A stretch of 64,000 nt of DNA from Rhodospirillales bacterium (GCA_016214125.1 JACRPC010000010.1:1-64000), one strand, 5' to 3'. Positions 17,403-26,298 are shown, numbered from the stretch's first letter. Notes: generated from the letters alone by a model not told the origin. Translations and numbers: made by a program.

Positions 17403-18293
17403 ATGTCGCGCAAGCATCCCGTGATCGCCGTCACCGGCTCGTCGGGCGCCGGCACCAGCACGGTCAAGGACGCCTTCGCCCACATGTTCCGGCGCGAGAA
17501 CATCGCCGCCGCCGTGGTCGAGGGCGATTCCTTCCACCGCTTCGACCGCGCCCGCATGAAGCAGGCCCTGGCCGAGGCGGAAAAGGAAGGCTGCCGCCAT
17601 TTCAGCCATTTCGGGCCGGAAGCCAATTCCTTCGAGAAGCTGGAAGAGCTGTTCAAGACCTATGGCGAGACCGGGCGCGGCCGGCGACGCCACTATCTGC
17701 ACAGCGACGGGGAGGCGGCGCGCTTTCCCGGCCTGGTGGCCGGTCAGTTCACGCCCTGGGAGGACTTGCCCGAAGGCACCGACCTGTTGTTCTACGAGGG
17801 CCTGCATGGCGCGGTGGTGACCGAAGAGGTCAACGTCGCCCAATACGCCGATCTTAGGATCGGCGTGGTGCCGGTGATCAATCTGGAATGGATTCAGAAG
17901 ATCCACCGCGACACCAACGAGCGCGGCTATTCCGAAGAGGCGGTGATGGACACCATTCTGCGGCGCATGCACGATTACGTTCATTACATCGTGCCGCAAT
18001 TCAAGCTCACCGACATCAATTTCCAGCGGGTGCCGGTGGTCGACACCTCCGACCCCATCATCGCCCGCGACATTCCGACGCTCGACGAAAGCCTGGTGGT
18101 GATCCGCTTCCGCAAGCCCGACCGCTTCGGCATCGACTATCCGTTCCTGCTCCAGATGCTGCACGGTTCCTGGATGAGCCGGCGCAACACCATCGTCGTG
18201 CCCGGCGGCAAGATGGGCCTGGCGATGGAGCTGATCCTGACGCCGATCCTGCGCCGCATCATCGCCGATCGGCGAAGCCTGATGGGCGGATGA
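17403..18293 (+). CDS. cbbP: Phosphoribulokinase (proteobacterial type)
   Basis: This 296-residue kinase phosphorylates ribulose-5-phosphate to the RuBisCO substrate. The P-loop GSSGAGTSTV is at residues 12-21, followed by VVEGDSFHRFDR and the YEGLHGAVV stretch. Length and motifs match the bacterial, octameric PRK class rather than the redox-regulated plant/cyanobacterial form. The ATG at 17403 has GGAAGGGG upstream and lies 10 nt after cbbM, so CO2 fixation and substrate regeneration are co-transcribed. Confidence 0.96.
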   Translation: MSRKHPVIAVTGSSGAGTSTVKDAFAHMFRRENIAAAVVEGDSFHRFDRARMKQALAEAEKEGCRHFSHFGPEANSFEKLEELFKTYGETGRGRRRHYLHSDGEAARFPGLVAGQFTPWEDLPEGTDLLFYEGLHGAVVTEEVNVAQYADLRIGVVPVINLEWIQKIHRDTNERGYSEEAVMDTILRRMHDYVHYIVPQFKLTDINFQRVPVVDTSDPIIARDIPTLDESLVVIRFRKPDRFGIDYPFLLQMLHGSWMSRRNTIVVPGGKMGLAMELILTPILRRIIADRRSLMGG

Positions 18294-18780
18294 GGGGACG
18301 AGGACGTCCGTTGCCGATGTCAGGCGGGCGTGATCGGCGCCGTCGCGTCGTTACGGATTCGGCCCCGATTTTTCGATTGGAACCACCAAGGCACAAAGAC
18401 ACCAAGGGATGCCCACCAAATAAGGTGACTTGGCCGATAAGGACACGGATCGACACGGATGAATGCTTGGCGACCCTTGCGGTCTTGGCGTTTCCACAAT
18501 TTTTTCTCATGCGCAGACGGGATCGGCGCATGACGGCCTTCAAAATTTTCCCGCCCCAATTTCGGCCGCGAACCACCAAGGCAAAAGGACACCAAGAGAT
18601 GACGACCAGTCGTGCCGCCCTGGTGTCTTGGTGGTTCGACCTTCTTCCCCAAAGGGCCGCTTTTCAAACCGTTCCGTCCGGGCGACCGAATCGGCACCGG
18701 CCAAGCCCCGATGGCGATCCCCTCTTCGATTTCCCACGGCTTTGTGATTTGATAGCGGCAATTCGCAACCGGGAGCCGTC
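18294..18780. repeat. 487-bp spacer of dispersed short repeat modules (cbbP-rpe)
   Basis: I see no convincing gene here. The spacer holds a ~29-bp module (AACCACCAAGGCACAAAGAC then ACCAAGGGA) at 18381-18409 and a diverged copy at 18571-18599, exactly 190 bp apart. It also holds a doubled ACACGGAT motif (18443-18463), a segment 18465-18494 whose complement reads AACGCCAAGACCGCAA, and a reverse-orientation copy of the first module at 18620-18638. The same modules recur at 23.3-23.4 kb. Confidence 0.75.
18569..18638. repeat. Inverted pair of ACCACCAAG modules forming a potential long hairpin
   Basis: CGAACCACCAAG (18569-18580) and CTTGGTGGTTCG (18627-18638) are perfectly complementary. Partial pairing continues inward (GACACCAAG against CTGGTGTC). 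Confidence 0.75.
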
Positions 18781-19482
18781 ATGAGCGTGAAAATCGCCCC
18801 CTCGATCCTGTCGGCCGATTTCGCCAAGCTGGGCGCCGAAATCCGCGCCGTCGAGACGGCCGGCGCGGATTGGATCCATGTCGATGTCATGGACGGCCAT
18901 TTCGTGCCCAATCTCACCATCGGCCCCGCCGTGGTCGGGGCGCTTAGGCCGCACTGCCAAACCGTGCTCGACGTCCATCTGATGATCGATCCGGTCGATC
19001 CCTATCTCGAGGCCTTCGCCAAGGCGGGCGCCGACATCATCACCATCCATGCCGAGGCCGGCTATCATTTGGACCGCAGCCTGCAGGTGATCCGCGCCCT
19101 GGGCAAGAAGGCCGGAATTTCCTTCAACCCGGCCACGCCCGAGGATGCGCTCGCCTATGTGCTGGACAAGGTCGATCTGGTGCTGGTGATGAGCGTCAAT
19201 CCGGGCTTCGGCGGCCAAAGCTTCATCGCCTCGCAGCTCGACAAGATCGCCCGCATCAAGAAGATGATCGGCCGGCGCAAGATCGATCTCGAGGTCGATG
19301 GCGGCGTCACGCCCACCAACGCCGGCGCCATCGCCAAGGCCGGCGCCAATGTGCTGGTGGCGGGAAGCGCGGTCTTTTCACGTCCCTCAATCGCCGGGCG
19401 GAGTTCGGGCGAGGACCATGTCGTCGCCGCTTACGCCGCCAACATCAAGGCCCTTCGGGCGGCGGCAAAGACCAAAAAATAG
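18781..19482 (+). CDS. rpe: Ribulose-phosphate 3-epimerase
   Basis: This 233-residue TIM-barrel metalloenzyme interconverts ribulose-5-phosphate and xylulose-5-phosphate in the pentose phosphate and Calvin cycles. It begins [17 protein letters not shown], has the metal-ligand motif [13 protein letters not shown] and the signatures [14 protein letters not shown] and [19 protein letters not shown]. It lies downstream of cbbM-cbbP but is separated by a 487-bp repeat-rich spacer, so it may have its own promoter. Its RBS is weak (GGGAGCCGTC). Confidence 0.95.
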   Translation: MSVKIAPSILSADFAKLGAEIRAVETAGADWIHVDVMDGHFVPNLTIGPAVVGALRPHCQTVLDVHLMIDPVDPYLEAFAKAGADIITIHAEAGYHLDRSLQVIRALGKKAGISFNPATPEDALAYVLDKVDLVLVMSVNPGFGGQSFIASQLDKIARIKKMIGRRKIDLEVDGGVTPTNAGAIAKAGANVLVAGSAVFSRPSIAGRSSGEDHVVAAYAANIKALRAAAKTKK

Positions 19483-19489
19483 TCCAGCC

Positions 19490-19509
19490 CGGGGCGGTTG
19501 CCCGCCCCG
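19490..19509. terminator. Hairpin terminator between convergent rpe and the FlaG-like gene
   Basis: CGGGGCGG (19490-19497) pairs with CCGCCCCG (19502-19509) across a 4-nt loop. The T-tract is poor, so efficiency is uncertain. Confidence 0.5.
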
Positions 19510-19536
19510 TTCGAACCGATCGGAAAAACCAGACCC

Positions 19537-19995
19537 CTAGGCCTTGGTGCCGGCGCCGCTGCCGGACCCGGGGCTGACCGCCTGGGCACCGCCGGTGCCA
19601 CCGGCCGCCGGTGTGCCGCCGCCTTCACCGCCGGTGGGAGCCGGGCTGGCGTTGACCGGTTGCGGTGCCGGCTGGGCGGGTGCCGCCCCGGCCTGCTCGA
19701 CCTGCTCGACTTGCTTGGCGGCGGTTTTTTCGCCGTGGGCGATCTTTTCCCCGTGCTGATATTCACGCACCACCCGCTCGGAGGGGAACTGTTGGGTCAC
19801 CTCTCCGGTCGAGTCGTCGCGGAATTGCAGAACGGCCACGCCGGCGTTGCTGTCGACATGGATGATCGGGCTGATATAGCCCTGGCCCTTCGGCGCCTGG
19901 TCGGGTGGACGGTCCTGCGGCGTATCCGTGGTGGCCGCCTCTTTCACGCGGGTCACGGGCGTCGGCAGGGCTTCGGTTGGCGATGTGATTCTCAT
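19537..19995 (-). CDS. Small FlaG-like protein with Pro/Ala/Gly-rich tail
   Basis: This 152-residue protein has no signal or membrane segment. Its core (about residues 40-80) reads YISPIIHVDSNAGVAVLQFR, then DDSTGEVTQQFPSERVV. This recalls the 'V.D..TGEV.RQ.P' pattern of FlaG and FlaG-like proteins of unknown role in alphaproteobacteria. A KQVEQVEQAG segment and a low-complexity tail of about 50 residues rich in Pro, Ala, Gly and Thr follow. No flagellar genes are in the window, so a flagellar role is not supported by context. RBS GGAGG precedes the ATG. Confidence 0.6.
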   Translation of the reverse strand: MRITSPTEALPTPVTRVKEAATTDTPQDRPPDQAPKGQGYISPIIHVDSNAGVAVLQFRDDSTGEVTQQFPSERVVREYQHGEKIAHGEKTAAKQVEQVEQAGAAPAQPAPQPVNASPAPTGGEGGGTPAAGGTGGAQAVSPGSGSGAGTKA

Positions 19996-20192
19996 TTCAC
20001 GCCTCCTTCACGCGTTCCTTTCTGGAACGCATCAAATAATTTATGTCAATTTGTGATCTTGGGCAAGCCCCAACTGAGCCTTGAAGCGCTTTGTCCTGAA
20101 TCAAATTCGTTGAAAATCAAGGCGTTGGCGAATCGGCCGGTGACGGGGGTGGTCCAATTTCGAAAAACGCCCCTCCTTTGCCCCTGCCCGCC

Positions 20193-20765
20193 TCAGCGAT
20201 CGCGGGCGTGATAATCGGGGTTGGGCATCATGTCGAGCCCATGCGCCATCCGGTTCGTGTAATTGAAGAAGGCCGCCACGTCGCACAGATCGAAGATGTC
20301 GGAATCGTTTAGGCCGACGTCGCGCAGGCGCTGGCGGTCGGCCTCGTCGATCAAGTGCGGGCTGTCGGTGAGCTTCCAGGCGAAATCGAGAATGGCGCGC
20401 GGGCGGGGTTCCAGCTCGGCCACCCGGTAGTTCATCACCATCATCTCGCCCAGTTGCGGATCGCCCGAAAGCTGGCGCACCGCCTGGCCGTGCGCCACCA
20501 GGCAGTAATAGCAACGGTTCCTGGACGACACCACCACCGCCACCATCTCGCGCTCGAGCTTGGTTAGCCCCGATTCGCCCAGCATCAGCTCGTTGTAAAT
20601 GGCGGTGAAGTTGCGCAGCTTGGAAGGCCGGGCCGTATAAGCCTGCAGCACATAGGGCACCAGCCCCAGCTTCTCCTGGCATTTGGCGAAATATTTCTGG
20701 GTGTCGGCGTCGAGCGCCTGCCGTTCGGGCAAGGGCAGGCGGATGATGTGGTCGGGCTGGGGCAT
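20193..20765 (-). CDS. AhpD-like peroxidase-related protein (carboxymuconolactone decarboxylase fold)
   Basis: This 190-residue protein has the AhpD/CMD helical fold with the redox CXXC motif in SSRNRCYYCLVAHGQAVR near residue 85. The typical downstream region RAILDFAWKLTDSP follows, and then DSDIFDLCDVAAFFNYTNRM. Members act as peroxidase-linked thiol proteins; the donor here is unknown. The ATG at 20765 is chosen because AGGAG lies about 8 nt upstream. It follows tlyA on the same strand with a 31-nt gap. Confidence 0.85.
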   Translation of the reverse strand: MPQPDHIIRLPLPERQALDADTQKYFAKCQEKLGLVPYVLQAYTARPSKLRNFTAIYNELMLGESGLTKLEREMVAVVVSSRNRCYYCLVAHGQAVRQLSGDPQLGEMMVMNYRVAELEPRPRAILDFAWKLTDSPHLIDEADRQRLRDVGLNDSDIFDLCDVAAFFNYTNRMAHGLDMMPNPDYHARDR

Positions 20766-20796
20766 GGCGCGTCTCCTGGGAGGGGCGGCGCCAAGG

Positions 20797-21579
20797 CTAG
20801 CCAAGGGCGCGCCTGGCCGCCAGCAGGAATTCGACATTGCCCTCGGGCCCCAGGATCGGGCTGGGCTCGATGCCCACAACCTGCCAACCCGGCTGGGCGT
20901 TGATCCAGGCGCGAAGGCGGTCGCAGACTTCGGCGTGCAGCGCCGGATCGCGCACCACGCCCCCTTTGCCGACCCGGCCCTTGCCGACCTCGAATTGGGG
21001 CTTGATGAGCGCCACCAGCCAGGCGCCCGGCCGGGTGAGCGCCAAGGACGCGGGCAGGATGGTTTCCTGGCCGATGAAGCTGGCGTCGCAGACCAGGGCG
21101 TCAATCGGCTGAGGGATCTGGCGGGAATCGAGGTGGCGGGCGTTGGTGCGTTCGAGCACCACGACGCGCGCATCCTGGCGCAGCTTCCAGGCCAACTGGC
21201 CGTGGCCGACATCGACCGCGTAGACCTTGGCGGCGCCCCTTGCCAAGAGCACGTCGGTGAAGCCGCCGGTCGAGGCGCCGAGATCGAGCGCGACAAGGCC
21301 CTGTGGATCGAGCCCGAAATGATCGAGCGCGTGGGCGAGCTTGACGCCGCCCCGCGACACCCAGGGATGCGCCTGGCCTTTCAGTTCAAGCGCCAGATCG
21401 GCGGCCACCGCCTGGCCCGGCTTCTCCAGCCGCCGATCACCCGACCAGACCTGCCCGGCCATCACCAAAGCCTGGGCACGGGCCCGGCTTTCCGCCAGGC
21501 CCCGATCGACCAGCAACTGATCGAGACGGAGCTTGGCGGTTGCGGGCTTGGCGGCGGTGGGGGAGCGGGGCTTGCTCAT
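20797..21579 (-). CDS. tlyA: TlyA family rRNA 2'-O-methyltransferase / hemolysin-type protein
   Basis: This 260-residue protein has an N-terminal S4 RNA-binding domain (LRLDQLLVDRGLAESRARAQ), a linker PWVSRGGVKLAHALDHF, and an FtsJ-type SAM-methyltransferase domain with VALDLGASTGGFTDVLL and ALVCDASFIG. IKPQFEVGKGRVGKGGVVRD is a strong family signature. Members methylate rRNA ribose; older names call them hemolysins. In many alphaproteobacteria tlyA adjoins dxs. Here nhaD, a repeat spacer and an FkbM gene separate them. Confidence 0.9.
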   Translation of the reverse strand: MSKPRSPTAAKPATAKLRLDQLLVDRGLAESRARAQALVMAGQVWSGDRRLEKPGQAVAADLALELKGQAHPWVSRGGVKLAHALDHFGLDPQGLVALDLGASTGGFTDVLLARGAAKVYAVDVGHGQLAWKLRQDARVVVLERTNARHLDSRQIPQPIDALVCDASFIGQETILPASLALTRPGAWLVALIKPQFEVGKGRVGKGGVVRDPALHAEVCDRLRAWINAQPGWQVVGIEPSPILGPEGNVEFLLAARRALG

Positions 21580-21657
21580 GATGGGCGAGTATAGCGGCCC
21601 CGAGCGTTCGGCCCAAGGCGAAGGGACATCCCTCGGCGGGAGGGCGTTCCGATGGCC

Positions 21658-22941
21658 TCAATGGGTCATTTGGTATTGGACCAGATAGAGGCCGGCGCCG
21701 GCCAGATAGCCGACCAGCGCCAGGCCGCTGATCTTGCGCACATACCAGAAGAAATGAATCTTCTCCAAGCCCATGGCGGCGACGCCGGCCGCCGAGCCGA
21801 TGATGAGGATCGAGCCGCCGGTGCCGGCGCAGTAGGCGAGGAATTCCCAAAGGAAGTGGTCGGGCGGGTAATCGGTGAGGCTGTACATACCCATCGACGC
21901 CGCCACCAAGGGCACGTTGTCGACGATGGCGCTGACGATGCCGATGATGAGGACGATCACATCCAAGCGCCCGATTACCCGATCGAGCGCCTGAGCCAAG
22001 GCGGTGAGGATGTGGGTGTGCTCGAGCGTCGCCACGGCGAGCAGAATGCCGACAAAAAAGACGATCGAACTCATGTCGATCTTGCTCAGGGCGTGGGTGA
22101 GGGTCAGGTGCTGCTTGAAGGCGTCGTCCTTGTGGCGATGCACGAGATCGCCGACCAGCCAAAGGATGCCCAGGCCGAACAGGATGCCGAGGAAAGGCGG
22201 AAGTTGCGTGGCCGCCTTGAAGGCCGGCACCGCCACCAGGATGCCCAGCCCCAGGAAGAACATCAGGTTGCGCTCGAATTCGGTGGTGCGCTGATGCCGG
22301 TGGTCTTCGGCCTCGGCGCGCGTCTCCACCTCGCGGCCGCGCAGGACGTAGGCGGTGAGGCCCAAGGGCACGATCATGCTGGCCAGGGAGGGCAGGAACA
22401 CGCCCTTGATGATGGCAAGGGTGGTGATCTGGCCGCCGATCCAAAGCATGGTCGTCGTCACGTCGCCGATCGGCGACCAGGCGCCGCCCGAATTGGCGGC
22501 GATGACGATGATGCCGGCGAAGAACAGCCGGTCTTCCTGCCGGGCCAGAAGCTTGCGGATCAGCGAGATCATGACGATGGTGGTGGTCAGATTGTCGAGG
22601 ATGGCGCTGAGAAAGAAGGTGACGAAGCCGACCGTCCACAAGAGGCTGGAGAGCTTGGCGGTGCGGATGCGCCTGGTGATCACCTCGAAGCCGTTATGGG
22701 CGTCAACGACCTCGACGATGGTCATGGCGCCCATCAGGAAGAAGACGATCTGCGCGGTCGTCATCACCGATTCGCCAAGCTGGAGCCCTACCTTGGGCGC
22801 GTCGCCGAACGAGGCCGCGTAGACGGTCCACATCAGCCCCGCCCCCACCAGCGCCGAGGCCGATTTGTTGATCTTGATCGGATGCTCGAGCGCGATGGCG
22901 GCATAGGCAATGAGGAAGATGACGGCCAGAGCAATCAGCAT
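21658..22941 (-). CDS. nhaD: NhaD-type Na+/H+ antiporter
   Basis: This 427-residue inner-membrane protein has about 11-13 hydrophobic helices and belongs to the ion-transporter (IT) superfamily. NhaD signatures are FFLSAILDNLTTTIVMISLI, the paired acidic/Asn region AANSGGAWSPIGDVTTTMLW, and in the second half GIVSAIVDNVPLVAASMGMY and AGTGGSILIIGSAAGVAAMG. It exchanges Na+ (or Li+) for protons. It appears monocistronic, with a weak RBS. Its ~160-nt GC-rich upstream region could hold a structured leader, but none was recognised. Confidence 0.92.
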   Translation of the reverse strand: MLIALAVIFLIAYAAIALEHPIKINKSASALVGAGLMWTVYAASFGDAPKVGLQLGESVMTTAQIVFFLMGAMTIVEVVDAHNGFEVITRRIRTAKLSSLLWTVGFVTFFLSAILDNLTTTIVMISLIRKLLARQEDRLFFAGIIVIAANSGGAWSPIGDVTTTMLWIGGQITTLAIIKGVFLPSLASMIVPLGLTAYVLRGREVETRAEAEDHRHQRTTEFERNLMFFLGLGILVAVPAFKAATQLPPFLGILFGLGILWLVGDLVHRHKDDAFKQHLTLTHALSKIDMSSIVFFVGILLAVATLEHTHILTALAQALDRVIGRLDVIVLIIGIVSAIVDNVPLVAASMGMYSLTDYPPDHFLWEFLAYCAGTGGSILIIGSAAGVAAMGLEKIHFFWYVRKISGLALVGYLAGAGLYLVQYQMTH

Positions 22942-23263
22942 GGGGCAAACCTGCGGTTATGCGGTGGAGGAACGGGCGGACGGGCGAAGACCGTCAGCAC
23001 GCGTCCCCGAGGGGCGCGGCACAAGACGGGCGGGACGAGGCGAGCGACGAGGGGGAAGGGTGGATTGGCAAGCGGCACGGGCACGGAGTCTCCCGTGCGG
23101 CGGCCCGACCAGCACGACTCCTGACTGCGCCGTTAAACGCCGCGCAGCCACCCTCGGCCGAACCTACCGTTGCCGGTTTGGATTGGCAAGCGGTTGGTGG
23201 CGGAGTGCGCGGGCGATCGCGTGGGCTTGGCGGCACCGGGTGATGGCGCCGCAAGCGAATTGG

Positions 23264-23433
23264 GAGAAACGCGGAGAACGCGGAGAACGCGGGGATGGGT
23301 GTGGGGATGGGTGTGGCGAGGTTGGCGAGGCGATCAAACGCCAAGGCCGCAAAGGCCGCAAAAAAGGCGGAACCACCGAGACACCAAGGTATTTTAACCC
23401 GCCTTGGTGTCTTCGTGCCTTGGTGGTTCGGTT
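23264..23433. repeat. Mosaic of tandem modules ending in an inverted ACCACCAAG pair
   Basis: In order there are three degenerate GGAGAACGC-type units (23264-23292), two GGGGATGGGTGT units, two GGCGAGG units, and CGCCAAGGCCGCAAAGGCCG (23340-23359). Then comes GAACCACCGAGACACCAAGG (23370-23389) facing the inverse CCTTGGTGTCTTCGTGCCTT (23402-23421) and GGTGGTTCG. The last two classes match modules in the cbbP-rpe spacer. Confidence 0.75.
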
Positions 23434-23530
23434 TCGATAATAAAATCGGCGGCCCAGGCCAAAGAGATTTGTCGCCAAGTTAATCTTTGTTATTTCGTTG
23501 TTTTATATATATATTTATGAAATTCGTATT

Positions 23531-23599
23531 GCGTCCCCGATTTAATGTGCGTCCCTGATTTAATGTGTAATGGGCAATGGTGTCCCCGATTTAATGGGC
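23531..23599. repeat. Three units of GCGTCCC[CT]GATTTAATG
   Basis: The GTCCC cores begin at 23533, 23551 and 23582, the third ending next to the FkbM stop codon (23603-23605). The units are 16-18 bp and nearly identical. Confidence 0.8.
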
Positions 23600-23602
23600 C
23601 CG

Positions 23603-24277
23603 TTAGTGCCAGTCGAAGTGAACGTTGGTGATGCCCTCGGCCGTCAGGCGGTCGAGCAAGCGGGCCATCGGCAAGGCCAGTTCGGGAATCTTGTTGTCGT
23701 GCCGCTCGACGAGGACGGTCCTTGCGCGTTCGAGCGCCCCACGGGCGAGCAGATGATCGAGCAGCGCGATTTCCGCACCCTCGATGTCGAGCTTGAGCAG
23801 CGAAATCTCGCCGCCCAGCGAAGCCAGGAATTCGGCCAGATCGACGACGGGAACCGTTACGAAGGTCTCGGGGTCGACATTGCCCTTTTGGCGGAGCAGC
23901 GAGGATCCGGTCGACCAATGGACGGGGTCCTCTTTGGAATTCACATGGAGGTAGAGCGGCAACGAGCCCGCTTCGGTGCCGACCGCCGCTTGGCGACAGG
24001 TGACGTTGCCGCGGAACCGAAATCGTTCGTTTAAGCGGGCGAAAGCGAAGGGATTGGGCTCGAAGGCGAAGACCCGCGCCCCTCGCCAGGCCAACGCCTC
24101 GGTCACCTCGCCAACATTGGCGCCGCAATCGATCGCCACATCGCCCGGGCCAAGATTGGCCACCAGCGCCTGAAGGGCAGGGTTTGCCGAAACGATCGGC
24201 GGCGGATGGCCGAGCCATCGCGTCAGCGCCCGGCGGCCATGTTGGGCATGACGGAAAAGGATGCCGGTCCGATCCAT
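23603..24277 (-). CDS. FkbM family methyltransferase
   Basis: This 224-residue SAM-dependent methyltransferase has the FkbM core: motif I VAIDCGANVGEVTEAL near residue 48, ARVFAFEPNPFAFARL, and the later LLKLDIEGAEIALLDHLL. FkbM enzymes methylate hydroxyls of sugars or secondary metabolites; the substrate here is unknown and no glycan cluster is nearby. The ATG follows GAGGGTGGG. The stop codon abuts the third GTCCC repeat, so the 3' side is rearranged or repeat-invaded. It lies downstream of dxs on the same strand. Confidence 0.87.
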   Translation of the reverse strand: MDRTGILFRHAQHGRRALTRWLGHPPPIVSANPALQALVANLGPGDVAIDCGANVGEVTEALAWRGARVFAFEPNPFAFARLNERFRFRGNVTCRQAAVGTEAGSLPLYLHVNSKEDPVHWSTGSSLLRQKGNVDPETFVTVPVVDLAEFLASLGGEISLLKLDIEGAEIALLDHLLARGALERARTVLVERHDNKIPELALPMARLLDRLTAEGITNVHFDWH

Positions 24278-24356
24278 TGCGACAAACCCACCCTCGACAT
24301 CATTTTCAAAATATCGTCGTTGGACAACAACCGGCGTCGAACGAACCCTGGCGCCC

Positions 24357-26297
24357 TTACGCCCGCACCTGGGCGGTGGGGGTGGAATCGCGACCCAGCG
24401 CCTTGAGCGCGCAGGCGAGAATGGCCTGGGCGTCGAGCCCGGATTGGGAAAGCTGCACTGCGGGCGCCTCGTGCTCGATGAAGCGGTCGGGCAGCGTCAG
24501 CGTGCGCACCTTGAGGCCGCCATCCAAGAGCCCCTGATCGGCCAGATAATGCAGCACCTGGGCGCCGAAGCCGCCGCGGGCGTTTTCCTCGATGGTGATC
24601 AGGACCGCGTGCTCGCGGGCCAGACGGGCCACCATGTCTTCGTCCAAGGGCTTGGCGAAGCGGGCATCGGCCACCGTGGTGGAAAGCCCGCGCGCCGCCA
24701 ATTCCTCGGCGGCCTTTTCGGCCTCGGCCAGACGGGTGCCGATGGACAGCAGCGCCACCGTCGTGCCCTGGCGAACGATCCGGCCCTTGCCGATCGGCAA
24801 CGCCCGGCCTTCCCTGGGGACCTCGACGCCGACGCCCTCGCCCCTGGGATAGCGGATGACGCTGGGCAGATCGTCGATGCCGGCGGCGGTCGCCACCATA
24901 TGGACCAGCTCGGCCTCGTCGGCGGGCGCCATCACCACCAGATCGGGCAGGCAAAGCAGATAAGAGAGATCGAAGGAGCCGTGATGGGTGGCGCCGTCGG
25001 CGCCCACCAGCCCGGCGCGATCCAGAATGAAGCGCACCGGCAGTTTTTGCAAAACGATGTCGTGCACCACCTGATCGTAGGCGCGCTGCAGGAAGGTGGA
25101 ATAGATGGCGACGAAGGGCCGCAGGCCCTCGCAGGCCAGACCGCCGGCGAAGGTGACGGCGTGCTGCTCGGCGATGCCGACATCGAACAGCCGGTCGGGG
25201 AACTGGTCGCCGAAGAGGTCGAGCCCGGTGCCGGCCGGCATCGCCGCCGTGATCGCCAGGATGCGCGGATCCTTCTTGGCCTGGGCGGTGAGCGCCTTGC
25301 CGAAGACCGACGTGTAGCTGGGCGCGTTGGCCTTGGGCTTGGCCAAGGCGCCGGTGACCACGTCGAACTTGCCCACCCCGTGATACTTGTCGGCCGCCTG
25401 CTCGGCCGGGCCGTAGCCGCGACCCTTCTGGGTCACCACATGCACGAGCACCGGGCCCGGTTCGGTGGAATCGCGGACGTTCTTCAAGACCGGCAGCAGA
25501 TGGTCGAGATTGTGGCCGTCGATCGGGCCGACGTAATAGAAGCCCAGTTCCTCGAACAGGGTGCCGCCGGTGACCAGGCCGCGCGCATATTCCTCGACCC
25601 GATGCGCGGCGCGTTCGAGCGGGCGCGGAAAATGCGACACCAGATCCTTGGCCAAATGGCGGATCGACAGATAGGGCTTCGACGACAAGAGGCGCGAGAA
25701 ATAGGCGCTCATCGCGCCGACCGGGGGCGCGATCGACATGTCGTTGTCGTTCAAGACCACGATCAGACGGGTGTCGCGCGAGCCGGCGTTGTTCAGGGCC
25801 TCGTAGGCCTGGCCGGCGCTCATCGAGCCGTCGCCGATCACCGCGATGCAGCGCCTGGGGTGGCCGGTGAACTCGCTGCCCACCGCCATGCCCAGCGCCG
25901 CCGAGATCGAGGTCGAGCTGTGCCCGGCACCGAAGGGGTCGTATTCGCTTTCGCCCCGGTTGGTGAAGCCCGAGAGCCCGCCGCCCTGGCGCAGCGTGCG
26001 GATGCGCGCCTTGCGGCCGGTGAGAATCTTGTGCGGGTAGCATTGATGGCCGACATCCCAGATCAGCCGGTCGCTGGGCGTCTCGAAGACATGATGCAGC
26101 GCCACCGTCAGTTCGACGACGCCCAGCCCGGCGCCCAGATGGCCGCCGGTGATCGCCACCGCCTCGATCACCTCCTGGCGCACTTCCTGGGCGAGCTGCT
26201 TCAGCTCGTCCGGGGAAAAGCCGCGCAGATCGGCGGGCACGCTCACCCGATCGAGCAGGCGGACATTGGGGTCGCGCGGCGGGTGGGCGGGGTTCAT
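24357..26297 (-). CDS. dxs: 1-Deoxy-D-xylulose-5-phosphate synthase
   Basis: This 646-residue thiamine diphosphate enzyme condenses pyruvate and glyceraldehyde-3-phosphate, the first step of the non-mevalonate isoprenoid pathway. It shows [19 protein letters not shown], the ThDP motif [20 protein letters not shown], and [19 protein letters not shown] in the pyrimidine domain. The ATG at 26297 lies one base beyond the ispA stop, giving tight coupling. The frame is open ~90 codons further upstream but only across ispA. It is last in xseB-ispA-dxs. Confidence 0.96.
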   Translation of the reverse strand: MNPAHPPRDPNVRLLDRVSVPADLRGFSPDELKQLAQEVRQEVIEAVAITGGHLGAGLGVVELTVALHHVFETPSDRLIWDVGHQCYPHKILTGRKARIRTLRQGGGLSGFTNRGESEYDPFGAGHSSTSISAALGMAVGSEFTGHPRRCIAVIGDGSMSAGQAYEALNNAGSRDTRLIVVLNDNDMSIAPPVGAMSAYFSRLLSSKPYLSIRHLAKDLVSHFPRPLERAAHRVEEYARGLVTGGTLFEELGFYYVGPIDGHNLDHLLPVLKNVRDSTEPGPVLVHVVTQKGRGYGPAEQAADKYHGVGKFDVVTGALAKPKANAPSYTSVFGKALTAQAKKDPRILAITAAMPAGTGLDLFGDQFPDRLFDVGIAEQHAVTFAGGLACEGLRPFVAIYSTFLQRAYDQVVHDIVLQKLPVRFILDRAGLVGADGATHHGSFDLSYLLCLPDLVVMAPADEAELVHMVATAAGIDDLPSVIRYPRGEGVGVEVPREGRALPIGKGRIVRQGTTVALLSIGTRLAEAEKAAEELAARGLSTTVADARFAKPLDEDMVARLAREHAVLITIEENARGGFGAQVLHYLADQGLLDGGLKVRTLTLPDRFIEHEAPAVQLSQSGLDAQAILACALKALGRDSTPTAQVRA

Positions 26298-26298
26298 G

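Larger units (their letters stand above)
22942..23602. repeat. 661-bp spacer with several classes of short repeats
   Basis: No convincing gene is present; the open frames here have no RBS and are repeat-derived. It contains a 15-bp direct repeat TGGATTGGCAAGCGG (23061-23075 and 23179-23193) and a mosaic of tandem and inverted modules at 23264-23433. An AT-rich stretch follows (23434-23520), then three GTCCC-GATTTAATG units at 23531-23599 ending at the FkbM stop codon. Confidence 0.75.

Noticed and set aside
23264-23433. Possible CRISPR array in the spacer near nhaD
   Set aside because: Units are short, degenerate, directly abutting and of several different classes, with no regular unique spacers or cas genes.
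22910-23440. Open frames of 60-176 codons in the nhaD upstream spacer
   Set aside because: They have no ribosome-binding site, run through repeat arrays or into nhaD antisense, and show no protein-like composition.
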